Notes: generated from the letters alone by a model not told the origin. A stretch of DNA of 53,174 nucleotides from Ectobacillus panaciterrae DSM 19096 (GCF_000430785.1 NZ_AUMR01000048.1:1-53174), one strand, 5' to 3'; counted from the first letter of the stretch, positions 41,531-52,824 are shown. Numbers and translations are program-made.

Positions 41531-41687
41531 GATAAGAACGCCTCCTTTATGTTTGAGATCAAATGGACTAGCTTCCTCCTATCAAACTAGTAAATCCGGG
41601 TCGGTAGGATATGTAGGAGAAGTAAGAAGGATAGAAACGTTTTAGATAAGGGAGACTTGCAGAGCTGATGCAGCCCCCCTATTTCTA

Positions 41688-42455
41688 TTATCCGATGCCA
41701 AACAGACGCTTTGCATTTTCTGTTGTAATCTTAGCTACTTCCTCGTAAGAAAGCTCTTTAAGCCTTGCGATTTCTTCTGCTACGAGAGAGACATAGCTTG
41801 GCTCGTTGCGCTTTCCGCGGTACGGATGAGGAGCTAAGTATGGGCAGTCCGTTTCTATCAGCAGCTTTTCCATTGGGATTTCCGCTGCTACTTCTTTTGG
41901 TTTTTTTGCGTTTTTAAATGTTACAGGTCCGCCTAAAGAAATAAGGAAGTTCATTTCAATGCATTGCATTGCCGTTTCTACACTGCCGCTGAAGCAATGC
42001 ATAATACCTCCGACTTCGAAAGCGTCTTCCTCTCTTAGGATATCCACGATGTCTTGTGTAGCCTCTCGATTATGAATAATGATAGGCAGTCGAACCTTTT
42101 TAGCTAGTCGTATTTGTTTGCGAAACACCTCTTGCTGTATGTCTTTCGGAGATTTATCCCAATAATAATCCAGACCCATTTCTCCAAGAGCTACAACCTT
42201 CGGATGAGCGGCTAATTCTTCCAGCCATTGTAAATGTTCATCTGTCATGTCAATTGCATCGACAGGATGCCATCCGACAGCCGCATAGATGAAGTCATAT
42301 GCTTCAGCCAACTCAATCGCTTTTGGTATCGTCACGCCGTCAAAACCTACTACGACGATGTAAGAAACTTCTGCTTCTTTTGCACGTTCAATGACTTGTT
42401 CTATGTCCTCATCAAATTGTTCTGCATTTAAATGTGCATGTGTATCAAAAAGCAT
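41688..42455 (-). CDS. yabD: TatD-family metal-dependent deoxyribonuclease YabD
   Basis: A 255-residue TIM-barrel hydrolase: FDTHAHLNAEQF with the HxH metal pair, ALGEMGLDYYWD, IIHNREATQDI, MHCFSGSVETA and ETDCPYLAPHPYRG, the TatD signatures. Function is DNA 3'-5' processing by family. The order metG-yabD-yabE is conserved in Bacillus. Confidence 0.96.
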   Translation of the reverse strand: MLFDTHAHLNAEQFDEDIEQVIERAKEAEVSYIVVVGFDGVTIPKAIELAEAYDFIYAAVGWHPVDAIDMTDEHLQWLEELAAHPKVVALGEMGLDYYWDKSPKDIQQEVFRKQIRLAKKVRLPIIIHNREATQDIVDILREEDAFEVGGIMHCFSGSVETAMQCIEMNFLISLGGPVTFKNAKKPKEVAAEIPMEKLLIETDCPYLAPHPYRGKRNEPSYVSLVAEEIARLKELSYEEVAKITTENAKRLFGIG

Positions 42456-42597
42456 AACGATATCCCCTTTACTTTGTTTAAGTCTAACATAACAAAAAAT
42501 TACTTTCCTAACAGCAAATTAACAAGTATATTACAATTTTGATACATGACAATGTGTTTTTATAAGATATTCGACAAAAAACTTCGGAGATAGGCAA

Positions 42598-42648
42598 TAA
42601 AAAAAGAGATGTTTCTCTATGTTACACGTGAAACATCTCTATTTTTGT
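42598..42648 (-). terminator. metG terminator
   Basis: Hairpin GAGATGTTTC / GAAACATCTC (loop contains an extra small palindrome ACACGTGT-like) with a T-run on the minus strand, right after metG. Confidence 0.9.
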
Positions 42649-42653
42649 CGATT

Positions 42654-44642
<1,989 letters not shown>

Positions 44643-44724
44643 TTAACCTCCCAAAATGACCTATATGTATTTATCTCGCTCATATCCGTAAATATCCTCT
44701 AGAAAATACTTACCGGATACTAAG

Positions 44725-44785
44725 AGCCCGATTTGCTCAACCGTCATCATTAGGGAACATCGCCTGCTGATGAAGCTTCACTTTA
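44725..44785 (+). repeat. F2 repeat fragment
   Basis: AGAGCCCGATTTGCTCAAC and GATGAAGCTTCACTTTAT match the link and first-hairpin parts of F2, around a degraded hairpin CATCA...TGATG. The second stem is missing. It lies in the metG leader region. Confidence 0.65.
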
Positions 44786-44797
44786 TAAATAGTATAA

Positions 44798-44825
44798 CAA
44801 AAACTCTCTCCTAAAGACGAGAGTG
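44798..44825 (-). terminator. hairpin with T-run in the metG-abrB gap
   Basis: ACTCTCG / GAGAGT stem (one bulge) then TTTTTGTTA on the minus strand, 160 bases before metG. As abrB is divergent, no upstream gene needs it. It could attenuate the metG leader or end a small RNA. A 29-codon frame (start ATG near 44872) has no ribosome site. Confidence 0.5.
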
Positions 44826-44991
44826 TGTTCTTCGCCATTCATCATATTATCATGTATTTCTACTGCAACCATAAAATATACCTAAAAAGACGAGAAATTG
44901 CTATAAAATTGTTAAATACATATACAGAAATCAGTATAAACTGTACGTTTTTTTTATTATATTTAATAGTTAAATAGTATATTTTTACATC

Positions 44992-45171
44992 TATATACGA
45001 GTGAATAAAAAACCGTCTTTTGATAGTGGGGAGAGATCATCCGGCGACGTGCAGAAGCGGTCAAACCTTTAGTTCATGCAAGGGGAAACCAGAGAGAAGA
45101 AGCATACAATCCTCCCTTTTGGTTGCACATAGCACATGGACATGTCGAAATTATAATTCACTCATAGGTAT
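44992..45171 (+). mobile_element. F3 MITE-like element, copy B, upstream of abrB
   Basis: Left end CTATATACGAGTGAAT and right end AATTCACTCATAGGTATA are imperfect inverted repeats. The interior (GTGGGGAGAGATCATCC, GACGTGCAGAAGCGG, CCCTTTTGGTTGCACATAGC) matches copies A and C. It has no ORF. A TGTCGAA box lies at 45143-45149, about 17 bases inside the right end, facing abrB. Confidence 0.82.
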
Positions 45172-45220
45172 ATATTCTAAATGAATTTTCGACATGAAGT
45201 TGGATTTTGTCCATGTCGAA
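45143..45220. promoter_or_regulatory. distal Spo0A-box-like sites upstream of abrB
   Basis: Three exact TGTCGAA matches: 45143-45149 (+, inside F3), 45188-45194 (minus strand) and 45214-45220 (+). They match the 0A-box consensus TGNCGAA. They lie 55-130 bases upstream of the first abrB -35, so any role would be at a distance. Confidence 0.5.
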
Positions 45221-45260
45221 CTTATAAATTGTATTTATGTATAAATTTTTAAGGAATTCT

Positions 45261-45342
45261 AAAATTTAATAATTGACGGTAATGTAAATGATTGGTATGA
45301 TAAAACGATAAAGTTGTCGAAAAATGACGAATTAAGATATTT
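45261..45342 (+). promoter_or_regulatory. abrB promoter/operator unit 1
   Basis: -35 TTGACG (45273-45278), 17-base spacer, -10 TATGAT (45296-45301), then 0A boxes TGTCGAA (45315-45321) and TGACGAA (45325-45331) spaced one helical turn. In B. subtilis Spo0A~P represses abrB through just such boxes downstream of the promoter. It is the first of two tandem near-identical units. Confidence 0.88.
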
Positions 45343-45428
45343 AGAATTTAATAATTGACGGAAATGTAAATGATTGGTATGATAAAGCGGTAAAGTATTT
45401 TGTCGAAAAATGACGAATTAAGATATAT
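45343..45428 (+). promoter_or_regulatory. abrB promoter/operator unit 2 (tandem duplicate)
   Basis: -35 TTGACG (45355-45360), 17-base spacer, -10 TATGAT (45378-45383), then TGTCGAA (45401-45407) and TGACGAA (45411-45417). It repeats unit 1 with a few substitutions and 4 extra bases before the boxes. The duplicated block starts at ATTTAATAATTGACGG in both. Confidence 0.88.
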
Positions 45429-45464
45429 AATAATTAATGTATACAGATTAGGGAGGAGAAAAAA

Positions 45465-45749
45465 ATGAAATCTACTGGTATTGTTCGTAAGGTTGATGAG
45501 TTAGGACGCGTGGTAATTCCAATCGAATTACGCCGTACATTAGGTATTGCAGAGAAAGATGCTCTTGAAATTTACGTTGATGATGAAAAAATCATCTTAA
45601 AGAAATATAAGCCAAATATGACTTGCCAAGTAACAGGTGAAGTATCTGATGACAATCTTTCTTTAGCTGGCGGCAAAATCGTATTAAGTCCAGAAGGTGC
45701 AGAAGCTATTCTGCAAGAGCTTCAACAATATCTTACAGCTGCAAAATAA
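45465..45749 (+). CDS. abrB: transition-state regulator AbrB
   Basis: A 94-residue global repressor of stationary-phase genes. N-terminal swapped-hairpin DNA-binding domain (1-50: MKSTGIVRKVDELGRVVIPI, ELRRTLGIAEKDALEIYVDD) and a C-terminal multimerisation part. It is the only plus-strand protein gene here and is divergent from metG. GGGAGGAG stands 6-8 bases before the ATG. Control by Spo0A through the boxes upstream is strongly suggested. spoVG in this window is a classic AbrB target. Confidence 0.98.
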   Translation: MKSTGIVRKVDELGRVVIPIELRRTLGIAEKDALEIYVDDEKIILKKYKPNMTCQVTGEVSDDNLSLAGGKIVLSPEGAEAILQELQQYLTAAK

Positions 45750-45757
45750 TATAATAT

Positions 45758-45797
45758 AAAAGGGCTTCTCTTCCTTTAAGGAAGAGAAGCCTTTTTT
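45758..45797. terminator. bidirectional terminator between abrB and rsmI
   Basis: Perfect 12-base stem GGCTTCTCTTCC/GGAAGAGAAGCC (45763-45791) with T-run on the plus side and an A-run on the other, between the convergent abrB and rsmI genes. Confidence 0.93.
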
Positions 45798-45798
45798 A

Positions 45799-46671
45799 TT
45801 ATTCTTCTACGTGATACGCTTGATATATGTCCCGTTTCGACATATTCCGATCTTTTGCTGCTGCCTTAATGGCATCTTTAGAAGAAAACTGTTGTTCATC
45901 TATGTAGTATTGAACATGTGCAACAAGCGATAAGCTCTCCCACCATGCCTCTGCTGCTGGTTCTTCTTCTTTTGAGCCTTCCACGAGAATACAAAACTCT
46001 CCGCGCACCTCGCTTGTTTTGGACCATTCGATAACTTCATCTAAAGAGCCGCGAATAAACTCTTCAAACTTTTTTGTCAGCTCACGGCATACCGCAATTT
46101 GACGATTCCCAAAAGCATCCAAAATAGCTGTCAAGCTTTCAGAAAGACGATGGGGTGCTTCATAAAAAATAATTGTATCCTTGATATAACGAAGCTGCTC
46201 CAGCTCTTGCTTCCGTTCCTTTTTTTGCCTCTGTAAAAATCCATAGAAATAGAAATGCTGTGTAGGAAGCCCTGATGCAACAAGCGCTGTCAATGCAGCA
46301 TTCGGACCGGGCAACGGAACGACTGTACATTGCCTGCGAACCGCTTCTTCCACAAGCTCATAGCCTGGATCTGATATACACGGCATACCAGCATCACTCA
46401 CAAGTGCTACTGTTTTGCCTTCCTGCAGCAGATCCAATATTTTATGACCGCTCGTTTCCTTATTATGCTCATGATAGCTGATAACAGGTGTTTCTATTTC
46501 AAAGTAATTGCATAGCTTTTTCGTTTGTCTCGTATCTTCTGCCGCAATGAGATCCGCTTCCTTCAGTGTGCGAAGTGCCCGAAATGTCATATCTTCTAAA
46601 TTGCCAATCGGTGTCGGAACAAGAAACAAGGTTCCTTCTTCAGCCGATTGAAAGCTTTTTTGCTGCCACAT
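45799..46671 (-). CDS. rsmI: 16S rRNA (cytidine-1402-2'-O)-methyltransferase
   Basis: SAM-dependent 2'-O-methylation of C1402 in the decoding centre. The 290 residues show LFLVPTPIGNLEDMTFRALR, LIAAEDTRQTKKL, ALVSDAGMPCISDPGYELV and PLPGPNAALTALVASG, all RsmI signatures of the tetrapyrrole-methylase fold. Adjacent ATGs at 46674 and 46671 are both possible; it starts directly after yazA. Confidence 0.96.
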   Translation of the reverse strand: MWQQKSFQSAEEGTLFLVPTPIGNLEDMTFRALRTLKEADLIAAEDTRQTKKLCNYFEIETPVISYHEHNKETSGHKILDLLQEGKTVALVSDAGMPCISDPGYELVEEAVRRQCTVVPLPGPNAALTALVASGLPTQHFYFYGFLQRQKKERKQELEQLRYIKDTIIFYEAPHRLSESLTAILDAFGNRQIAVCRELTKKFEEFIRGSLDEVIEWSKTSEVRGEFCILVEGSKEEEPAAEAWWESLSLVAHVQYYIDEQQFSSKDAIKAAAKDRNMSKRDIYQAYHVEE

Positions 46672-46674
46672 CAT

Positions 46675-46932
46675 TTATTCTTCCTTTCGAATATACTCTT
46701 CTTTTTTTTTGCGGTTCAGCTGTTTAAACCGATACTCCGCTTGTAATGCCTCTGATTTTGATGAAAATTTCTCATGGTAGAGGAGCTGTACAGGTAGGCG
46801 TCCCCGCGTATACTTCGCTCCTTTTCCTTCATTATGTACAGCGATTCTCCGTTTTAAATCATTCGTGTAGCCTGCGTAATAGCTGCCGTCCCCGCACTCT
46901 AGAACATAGAAGTAATAGTTATTCTTCTCCAT
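46675..46932 (-). CDS. yazA: GIY-YIG nuclease superfamily protein YazA
   Basis: An 85-residue single-domain UPF0213 protein: [20 protein letters not shown], then [18 protein letters not shown] and [17 protein letters not shown]. The domain is that of SLX1-like nucleases; no function is established for this small form. ATG at 46932 lies inside the end of trmN6 (14-base overlap) with no clear ribosome site, suggesting coupling. Confidence 0.92.
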   Translation of the reverse strand: MEKNNYYFYVLECGDGSYYAGYTNDLKRRIAVHNEGKGAKYTRGRLPVQLLYHEKFSSKSEALQAEYRFKQLNRKKKEEYIRKEE

Positions 46933-47659
46933 ATAAAATCTGACGCATTTCCTTCGTATATTCATCATTGTCTTCATATACAACAAGCGGCGGCAGGATT
47001 TTTAAATCTGGATTTCCATCTTTAATTCCTTCAATCAATAGCATGTTTGCTTCTTTCCCAGCCTTCGGATACACAAGCTGCAAACGCTTAGGCTCTACTT
47101 TATAAGCTCTCATTAATGTCACGATATCAAGCAAACGCCCCGGCCGGTGCACAAATGCAATCTTTCCGCCTTGCTTCACAAGCTGACTGCTCACACGAAC
47201 CACATCTTCCAATGTACATAAAATCTCATGGCGGGCAATTGCTAAATGTTCATTGGGATTTCTCTCAGATGGTTTTGGTGTTTGAAAATACGGAGGGTTA
47301 CAGGTTACTACGTCGAATTTGTTATACCCCAATATCTTTGGCATATCTTTTAAATCCCCATGGATAAGACGAATCTGCTCTTCCAGTTCATTATATTGAA
47401 CACTGCGTACACCCATATCATAGATCCGTTCTTGAATTTCTACTCCTGTAATTGTTCCTTTTGTACGTGTACTCATAAGAAGCGGAACAACCGCGTTGCC
47501 GGTACACAAATCCAAAATATTTCCCTTTTGAATCGGAAGCCATGCAAAACGTGCCAGCAGAACAGCATCAAGCGAAAAATTGAATACAGACGGACTTTGA
47601 ATAATTTTCATTTCTTCAGCCAACAAATAATCCAGTCGTTCATCACCATATAATTGCAT
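46919..47659 (-). CDS. trmN6: tRNA1(Val) (adenine-37-N6)-methyltransferase (YabB)
   Basis: A 246-residue class I methyltransferase with SAM motif [14 protein letters not shown] and catalytic NPPY ([13 protein letters not shown]). This is the TrmN6 family, N6-adenine methylation of tRNA. Position between yabA and yazA fits B. subtilis yabB. Confidence 0.92.
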   Translation of the reverse strand: MQLYGDERLDYLLAEEMKIIQSPSVFNFSLDAVLLARFAWLPIQKGNILDLCTGNAVVPLLMSTRTKGTITGVEIQERIYDMGVRSVQYNELEEQIRLIHGDLKDMPKILGYNKFDVVTCNPPYFQTPKPSERNPNEHLAIARHEILCTLEDVVRVSSQLVKQGGKIAFVHRPGRLLDIVTLMRAYKVEPKRLQLVYPKAGKEANMLLIEGIKDGNPDLKILPPLVVYEDNDEYTKEMRQILYGEE

Positions 47660-47711
47660 ACGTTTATTCCTTTCTCTTATGCCTTCTTATTACTATCTCT
47701 TTTATGAATAC

Positions 47712-47756
47712 AAAAAATTACCTTTCCAATCTCTTGGAAAGGTAATTTTATTTTTT
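47712..47756 (-). terminator. yabA terminator
   Basis: Strong hairpin AAATTACCTTTCCA / TGGAAAGGTAATTT on the minus strand between yabA and trmN6, with a T-run. It overlaps the yabA stop. Confidence 0.88.
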
Positions 47757-48095
47757 ATTGAGGAAAGATAGACAAAATAAGCAATCTCCTTCTTTCCGTA
47801 CACTTCCGTAATGTAAATTACAAATATGGAAGCCTTCCTGATAGAGACGCGCCAGATTATCGTAGCCTTCCCCGATATCTGCTGCCAGCTTCTTCTCCCT
47901 CTCCTTGAAACGCTGCTGCTTTTTTTGTGCGGCTTCCTCAAAACGACGGCGTAAATTTTCATTTTCCATTTTAATGTGTTGATTTTCTTCGAGCAATTCA
48001 GCAAGATGCTGCTTTAGCTCCCCGAGCTGTTTATATAAATGTCCGATCTGCTCTTCCATGCTCGAAACAGATTCAAAAATATCTTTTTTCTCCAC
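47748..48095 (-). CDS. yabA: replication initiation control protein YabA
   Basis: Negative regulator of DnaA that bridges it to DnaN. The 115 residues have an N-terminal coiled coil for tetramerisation (about 5-65) and a C-terminal zinc-binding part ([23 protein letters not shown]). The start is GTG at 48095 with AGGTGG 6 bases ahead, giving the family start [16 protein letters not shown]. Confidence 0.96.
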   Translation of the reverse strand: MEKKDIFESVSSMEEQIGHLYKQLGELKQHLAELLEENQHIKMENENLRRRFEEAAQKKQQRFKEREKKLAADIGEGYDNLARLYQEGFHICNLHYGSVRKEGDCLFCLSFLNKK

Positions 48096-48109
48096 AAGCA
48101 CCCACCTCA

Positions 48110-48937
48110 TCAATCTGTGGTTTGACTAGAAACAACGCCTCCATTAATTAGTTCGTCCAGTGTATATTCTATAATGCGATCTTTACCGATGAGTTCAACT
48201 TGAATCAATCGTTCTAATATATTCAATCCTACCACACGGCCCGTACCGCTCGGTGTTTGTATTTTTTGATCTAAATCCGGGAGCTGTTCCTTTGCTGCTT
48301 CATACTCATCGTTTTCGTACTTCAAGCAGCACATCAAACGGCCGCATAAACCTGAAATCTTAGCAGGATTTAACGATAAGTTTTGGTCCTTCGCCATTTT
48401 AATGGAAACAGGCTCAAAATCACCTAAAAACGTCGAACAGCAAAGCATACGGCCGCATGGGCCAATGCCTCCCAGCATTTTTGCCTCATCTCGCACCCCA
48501 ATTTGTCTGAGCTCAATACGCGTCCGGAAAATAGCAGCCAAATCCTTTACAAGCTCGCGAAAATCAATGCGCCCATCTGCTGTAAAGTAAAAAATTACCT
48601 TATTTCGGTCGAATGTGTACTCTACATCTACAAGCTTCATATCAAGTTCATGAACAATTACTTTTTCCAGACAGACACGATAAGCTTCTTTTGCAGCTGT
48701 TTTGTTTTCTTCTACGATATTCCGGTCGTTTTCATCAGCGATACGAATGACCTTCTTCAGCGGCAACACGACGTCATTTTCATGCACTTGCTTCTTATTC
48801 ATGACTACTTTACCGTATTCGATTCCCCGCACAGTCTCTACAATGACACATTCGTTTTCAGGAATGTCCAGATTGTTCGGGTCGAAGTAATAGATTTTGC
48901 CTGCTTTTTTAAACCGTACCCCTACTACATCATACAA
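48110..48937 (-). CDS. ricT: RicT (YaaT), PSP1-domain protein of the RicAFT complex
   Basis: With RicA and RicF it forms an Fe-S complex that stimulates phosphorelay activity and RNase Y processing in B. subtilis. The 275 residues show [20 protein letters not shown] and two cysteine clusters (CGRMLCC and [11 protein letters not shown]). The start is TTG at 48937, 8 bases after GGAGGG and 4 after the holB stop; it gives exactly the B. subtilis length. Confidence 0.95.
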   Translation of the reverse strand: MYDVVGVRFKKAGKIYYFDPNNLDIPENECVIVETVRGIEYGKVVMNKKQVHENDVVLPLKKVIRIADENDRNIVEENKTAAKEAYRVCLEKVIVHELDMKLVDVEYTFDRNKVIFYFTADGRIDFRELVKDLAAIFRTRIELRQIGVRDEAKMLGGIGPCGRMLCCSTFLGDFEPVSIKMAKDQNLSLNPAKISGLCGRLMCCLKYENDEYEAAKEQLPDLDQKIQTPSGTGRVVGLNILERLIQVELIGKDRIIEYTLDELINGGVVSSQTTD

Positions 48938-48941
48938 GCGT

Positions 48942-49925
48942 TTATCCCTCCTGCAGGCGCAACACCAGCTGCTCAAATACAAGCTGTACATTCGCATTGG
49001 CATTAAGCCTATTTTTTGCTTCTAATATATTGGAAAGTGCCGATACAATTCGTTTTTGAGAATAGGAGAGAGACTCAAATAAAGATTGTTGATCCAAGAA
49101 TGTAACGTTTTCATTCTCTCCGAGCTGTACATATAATAAATCCTTGTAAATAAGGAGTAACATATCTAACCCTATTTGCAGCTGTTCTTTATCCGCAAAA
49201 TGCTTGCCCCATTTTTCTTGTACAAAAAAAAGAGACGAGGTATCCTTTCCTAGGACTTCACATAATTTTATCACTAAAGTTCGAGCTTGTGCAAACCATT
49301 CATCATTACAGAAATTTTGCGCTTCTTCTATATTGTTTGTAAGTTGCGCGGCTGTTGCTGCAAAAGCATGAGATATCCCTTGCAATTGCAACTGCTGAAT
49401 CAATAACTCTTTAGAAAGCGGCCGAAATGTAAGTGTTTGGCAGCGCGATAAAATTGTATTCAGCATTTGATGACTATTTTCTGTCAGCAGCATTGCTGTT
49501 GTTTTACTGCTCGGCTCTTCTAAAAACTTGAGTAATGTATTTGCAGCGTTGATTGTCATGCGGTCTGCATGCTCTATGATATATACTTTCTTATTAGATT
49601 CTAAACCGGTTTTAGAAAACTCTTCCTGCAGCGCATGGATTTGCTGCTTTTTAATAGAAAGTCCATCAGGCTTTAAGACATATATGTTCGGATGGTTTCC
49701 GGACTCGATGCGGCGGCAGTTGCTGCAAGCATGACAAGGCTCAAAGCCGGACAGCTCTGAACAAAAAATGCTCTTTGCCATTTGCATCGCAGTTTCCAGC
49801 TTTCCGGTTCCTTTAGGTCCTTCCAATAAGTAGGCGTGGGATATCCGCTCTTTTAAAATACTGTTCGTCAACATCTTAACGGCAATGGGCTGCATCAACG
49901 TCAGCTGCTCCCACGTCTTAGTCAT
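48942..49925 (-). CDS. holB: DNA polymerase III delta' subunit
   Basis: Clamp-loader subunit. The 327 residues have AYLLEGPKGTGKLETAMQMA (P-loop remnant), zinc cysteines in CHACSNCRRI, and IIEHADRMTINAANTLLKFL with SRC motif in LSRCQTLTF. It lies in the tmk-holB-ricT order, but yaaQ and yaaR, which B. subtilis has between tmk and holB, are replaced by repeat DNA. Confidence 0.96.
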   Translation of the reverse strand: MTKTWEQLTLMQPIAVKMLTNSILKERISHAYLLEGPKGTGKLETAMQMAKSIFCSELSGFEPCHACSNCRRIESGNHPNIYVLKPDGLSIKKQQIHALQEEFSKTGLESNKKVYIIEHADRMTINAANTLLKFLEEPSSKTTAMLLTENSHQMLNTILSRCQTLTFRPLSKELLIQQLQLQGISHAFAATAAQLTNNIEEAQNFCNDEWFAQARTLVIKLCEVLGKDTSSLFFVQEKWGKHFADKEQLQIGLDMLLLIYKDLLYVQLGENENVTFLDQQSLFESLSYSQKRIVSALSNILEAKNRLNANANVQLVFEQLVLRLQEG

Positions 49926-49997
49926 CATTCATCACTCACTTATTTTGTATTTCATTCCCCACTAACTATCCGTAATTGTATAGCTATGCTCCAGCCA

Positions 49998-50172
49998 TAT
50001 ACAAGTGAATAAAAACCCGTCTTTTTATAGTGGGGAGAGATCATCCAGCGACGTGCAGAAGCGCTCAAACCTTTGTAGTGGTTCATGCAAGGGTAAACCA
50101 GAAGCATACCATACTCCCTTTTGGTTGCACATAGCACATGGAGATGTCGGAATTATAATTCACTCATATATA
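49998..50172 (+). mobile_element. F3 MITE-like element, copy C
   Basis: Bounded by ATATACAAGTGAAT and ATTCACTCATATATA (inverted, two mismatches). Interior as in copies A and B, except for a small deletion of GAGAGAA. The box near the right end is TGTCGGA, one change from TGTCGAA. No ORF. Flanks show a TA-rich target. Confidence 0.82.
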
Positions 50173-50185
50173 GAATGGACAGTAA

Positions 50186-50252
50186 AAGCCCGATTGGCTC
50201 AGCTAACATCCGTGGGGGTAATGCTCCCACGGATGAAGTTTCGCTTTATCCC
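50186..50252 (+). repeat. F2 repeat fragment next to F3 copy C
   Basis: AAGCCCGATTGGCTCAGC and a hairpin CATCCGTGGG/CCCACGGATG followed by AAGTTTCGCTTTAT: the link and first hairpin of F2 without the second stem. The gap between holB and tmk (374 bases) is otherwise empty. Confidence 0.7.
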
Positions 50253-50302
50253 TATTATATCAACTTTTTTTGTTTCTGAGAGCATAAACGTTATACTTCC
50301 AA

Positions 50303-50929
50303 TTATTGCAGATGTTTTTCAATCACTTTTTCTGCATCTTTTAACACTTCTTCCGGCAATTGAGCTCCGTTGATTCGCACTATACGATTTGAAAATCTTT
50401 CTAGCAGCTGCAAGTACCCTTCCCTTACCTTCTCATGAAATGCCAATCCTTCTAAATCAAGACGATTGATTTCCCTTCCTGCATCCTTATGAATTCGTGC
50501 TAACCCTTCGCTTGGTTCAATGTCTACATACAGAGTAAGAGCGGGCATGCAATCTTCCGTTGCGAAGCGATTAATCTCCAATACTTGATCTACGCCAAGA
50601 CCTCTTGCATAACCTTGATAAGCAAGCGAGCTGTCTATAAAACGGTCGCACATTACAATTTTTCCTGCGTCTAGTGCCGGTATTACTTTTTCTACTAAAT
50701 GTTGTCTGCGCGCAGCAGCATACAGCAGTGCCTCTGTACGAGAATCCATCATCGTGTACGCCGGATCATGGATAATCGTTCGGATTTTTTCGGAAATCTC
50801 AATACCTCCGGGCTCGCGCGTAACTAAAATATTATGTCCCTTAGCTTGGAGCAGCGGAACTAATTTTGAAATTAAAGTTGATTTACCAGAACCCTCTGGT
50901 CCCTCTATTGTAATAAAGAATCCTTTCAT
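50303..50929 (-). CDS. tmk: thymidylate kinase
   Basis: dTMP to dTDP. The 208 residues show P-loop [28 protein letters not shown] and the [13 protein letters not shown] (DRX) motif. It overlaps the decarboxylase gene by 4 bases. Confidence 0.97.
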   Translation of the reverse strand: MKGFFITIEGPEGSGKSTLISKLVPLLQAKGHNILVTREPGGIEISEKIRTIIHDPAYTMMDSRTEALLYAAARRQHLVEKVIPALDAGKIVMCDRFIDSSLAYQGYARGLGVDQVLEINRFATEDCMPALTLYVDIEPSEGLARIHKDAGREINRLDLEGLAFHEKVREGYLQLLERFSNRIVRINGAQLPEEVLKDAEKVIEKHLQ

Positions 50930-52356
50930 TCTGCATTCACCTTTCCTTTTCTATCGTATACAGCCAGCTCTTGAAGAGAAGCGGTCCCTTGGAAGCGGGC
51001 TCCAGCTTTGATAAGAAGCTGCAGCTGTTTAATGTGGTCATTTGTAATCATTTCTCCAGGCATGATAAAAGGAATGCCCGGCGGATAAGGAATCACCGTT
51101 TCCGCTGCAACGTATCCTTCTGTTTCTATTAGAGGTACGCGTGTTACAGGATACTGTTCCAGCTCTTTATAATCCATTGGCGCAGAGAAAGGTGCATCCT
51201 CTACGCGTACAGGAAGACTTTTTCCTGTTACTGAATAGAGTTTTAATGCATCTCTCATAGCAGATACTGCTTGTACATATTGTTCATGTATGTAAAGCGG
51301 CAAAACTAAAAGGACATTATACGGATCCGCCATTTCTGTATAAATACCTTTTTTCTCAAATACCGCTTGCAGTTCATAACCAGACAGAGCGCATCTTGTT
51401 TGAATGGTTACTTTTAAAGGATCTTGCATATCATGCTGCAAAACAGCAACTTGCGGGATCGAGGACAGCTCTTGCCGAATATGCTGCAGAAAACGAACCA
51501 GCTTTTCTGTACCTTGTGCTTTCAGCTGAGCCAGCTCATAACGTGCTAAATCTAAAGAAGCCATGATGGGATACGACGGACTGCTCGACTGAAGCATACT
51601 CAAGTAATGGAAAACCTTATCTGTCTTTATTATATTACTATTTATATGCAAGTAAGAACCCATTGTCATGGCGGGGAGTGTTTTATGAGCAGAGTGAATC
51701 ACAACATCTGCCCCATATGCCAAAGCTGAACTTGGAAACGGCGCTCCTAAACAAAAATGTGCACCGTGTGCTTCGTCCACAAGAACCGGTATCCCTTTCT
51801 CATGCGCCAAAGAAATAATTTTATGTAAATCTTGTGCCATGCCATAATAATTTGGATGCGTTAAAACAACAGCTTTTGCCTGCGGATACTGTTGTAAAGC
51901 TGCTTCTGCAGTTTCAAATGCAATCCCCATAGGAACTTGCGCATGTTCATCAACAGCGGTTCTCAAAAAGACCGGCCGTGCTCCTGCCAATTGGATGCCG
52001 TTCATTACAGATTTATGGCAATTCCGCTGTACGAGCACTATATCCCCTTCCTTACAAGCAGCTAAAATCATGGCTAAGTTTCCCACAGTAGAACCATTGA
52101 TAAGAAAGTAGCTTTGCGATGCTCCATATAAATCAGCTAAAAGTGTTTCCGCCTCTTTAATACATCCTGAAGGATTATGTAAATCATCGAGTCCCGTCAA
52201 TTCTGTTACATCAATTTCTAGCAAACTATGAAAATGAGAAAATGCTCTTTTGGCAAAATGCATACCATTCTTGTGTCCAGGCACATGAAATGAAATAGGA
52301 CGTTTCTCAGAAAAATGTGATATGGCATTATATAAAGGTGTTTGTGTTTGTTTCAT
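50926..52356 (-). CDS. yaaO: Orn/Lys/Arg decarboxylase family protein (YaaO)
   Basis: A 476-residue fold type I PLP enzyme: FHVPGHKNG at the N-terminus, [25 protein letters not shown] and the PLP lysine in [16 protein letters not shown] (K about 220). This size belongs to the short SpeA/YaaO class without the wing domain. Substrate (arginine or lysine) cannot be decided here. It follows csfB and overlaps tmk. Confidence 0.92.
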   Translation of the reverse strand: MKQTQTPLYNAISHFSEKRPISFHVPGHKNGMHFAKRAFSHFHSLLEIDVTELTGLDDLHNPSGCIKEAETLLADLYGASQSYFLINGSTVGNLAMILAACKEGDIVLVQRNCHKSVMNGIQLAGARPVFLRTAVDEHAQVPMGIAFETAEAALQQYPQAKAVVLTHPNYYGMAQDLHKIISLAHEKGIPVLVDEAHGAHFCLGAPFPSSALAYGADVVIHSAHKTLPAMTMGSYLHINSNIIKTDKVFHYLSMLQSSSPSYPIMASLDLARYELAQLKAQGTEKLVRFLQHIRQELSSIPQVAVLQHDMQDPLKVTIQTRCALSGYELQAVFEKKGIYTEMADPYNVLLVLPLYIHEQYVQAVSAMRDALKLYSVTGKSLPVRVEDAPFSAPMDYKELEQYPVTRVPLIETEGYVAAETVIPYPPGIPFIMPGEMITNDHIKQLQLLIKAGARFQGTASLQELAVYDRKGKVNAE

Positions 52357-52417
52357 TTTATTTCTTCCTTATATAAAAGTTATATATTCCATTATAATCA
52401 ATTTCAGTGCAAAAAAA

Positions 52418-52439
52418 TAATAGGCATTTCAGCCTATTG
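52418..52439 (-). terminator. csfB terminator
   Basis: Short hairpin AATAGGC/GCCTATT with a T-run on the minus strand. Its left arm includes the csfB stop codon. Confidence 0.75.
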
Positions 52440-52628
52440 CTCAGGTAAACAAACTTTCCTTAGCTGTTTTAAATAAAAGGCATACTTGGGATCATCCGTT
52501 TCTGTGTGAATAATATCCTTTTCGCATGTTTCACATATAAAACCATTGTACAAATGGATCCCTTTTTCTTTTTTCTCTTCGCATACAATGCAGCACTTCA
52601 GTTGAGTTACTCTCACAGCAATACTCAT
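52434..52628 (-). CDS. csfB: anti-sigma-G factor CsfB (Gin)
   Basis: A 64-residue zinc protein that blocks premature sigma-G (and sigma-E) activity. CCIVCEEKKEKGIHLYNGFI and CETCEKDI give two CxxC pairs; DDPKYAFYLKQLRK is the family tail. ATG at 52628 has GGAGGTGG upstream and gives 64 residues, as in B. subtilis. No clear sigma-F promoter was recognised in the 200-base gap upstream. Confidence 0.94.
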   Translation of the reverse strand: MSIAVRVTQLKCCIVCEEKKEKGIHLYNGFICETCEKDIIHTETDDPKYAFYLKQLRKVCLPEQ

Positions 52629-52824
52629 TATCTCCACCTCCATACTAATAGCTTTTACATTTTTTGTTTATATATACAAACTTTTCTAAATTTTCCTTTT
52701 ATCATATTTAAAAAGTAAGCCTCCTCTTAAAAGTAGCGTAAGCGAGTTAAGTAAAGGTTCTTTTATAAATGTATGTATAATCCTGGGCTCTGTGTCTGTC
52801 AGCCTTGTATTTTCTTCAAAAACA

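Noticed and set aside
41531-41687. c-di-AMP (ydaO-type) riboswitch upstream of yabE, as some cell-wall hydrolase genes have.
   Set aside because: The 157-base gap is too short and shows none of the conserved ydaO core sequence; only a weak possible tatD-side hairpin and the AAGGAGG site are visible.
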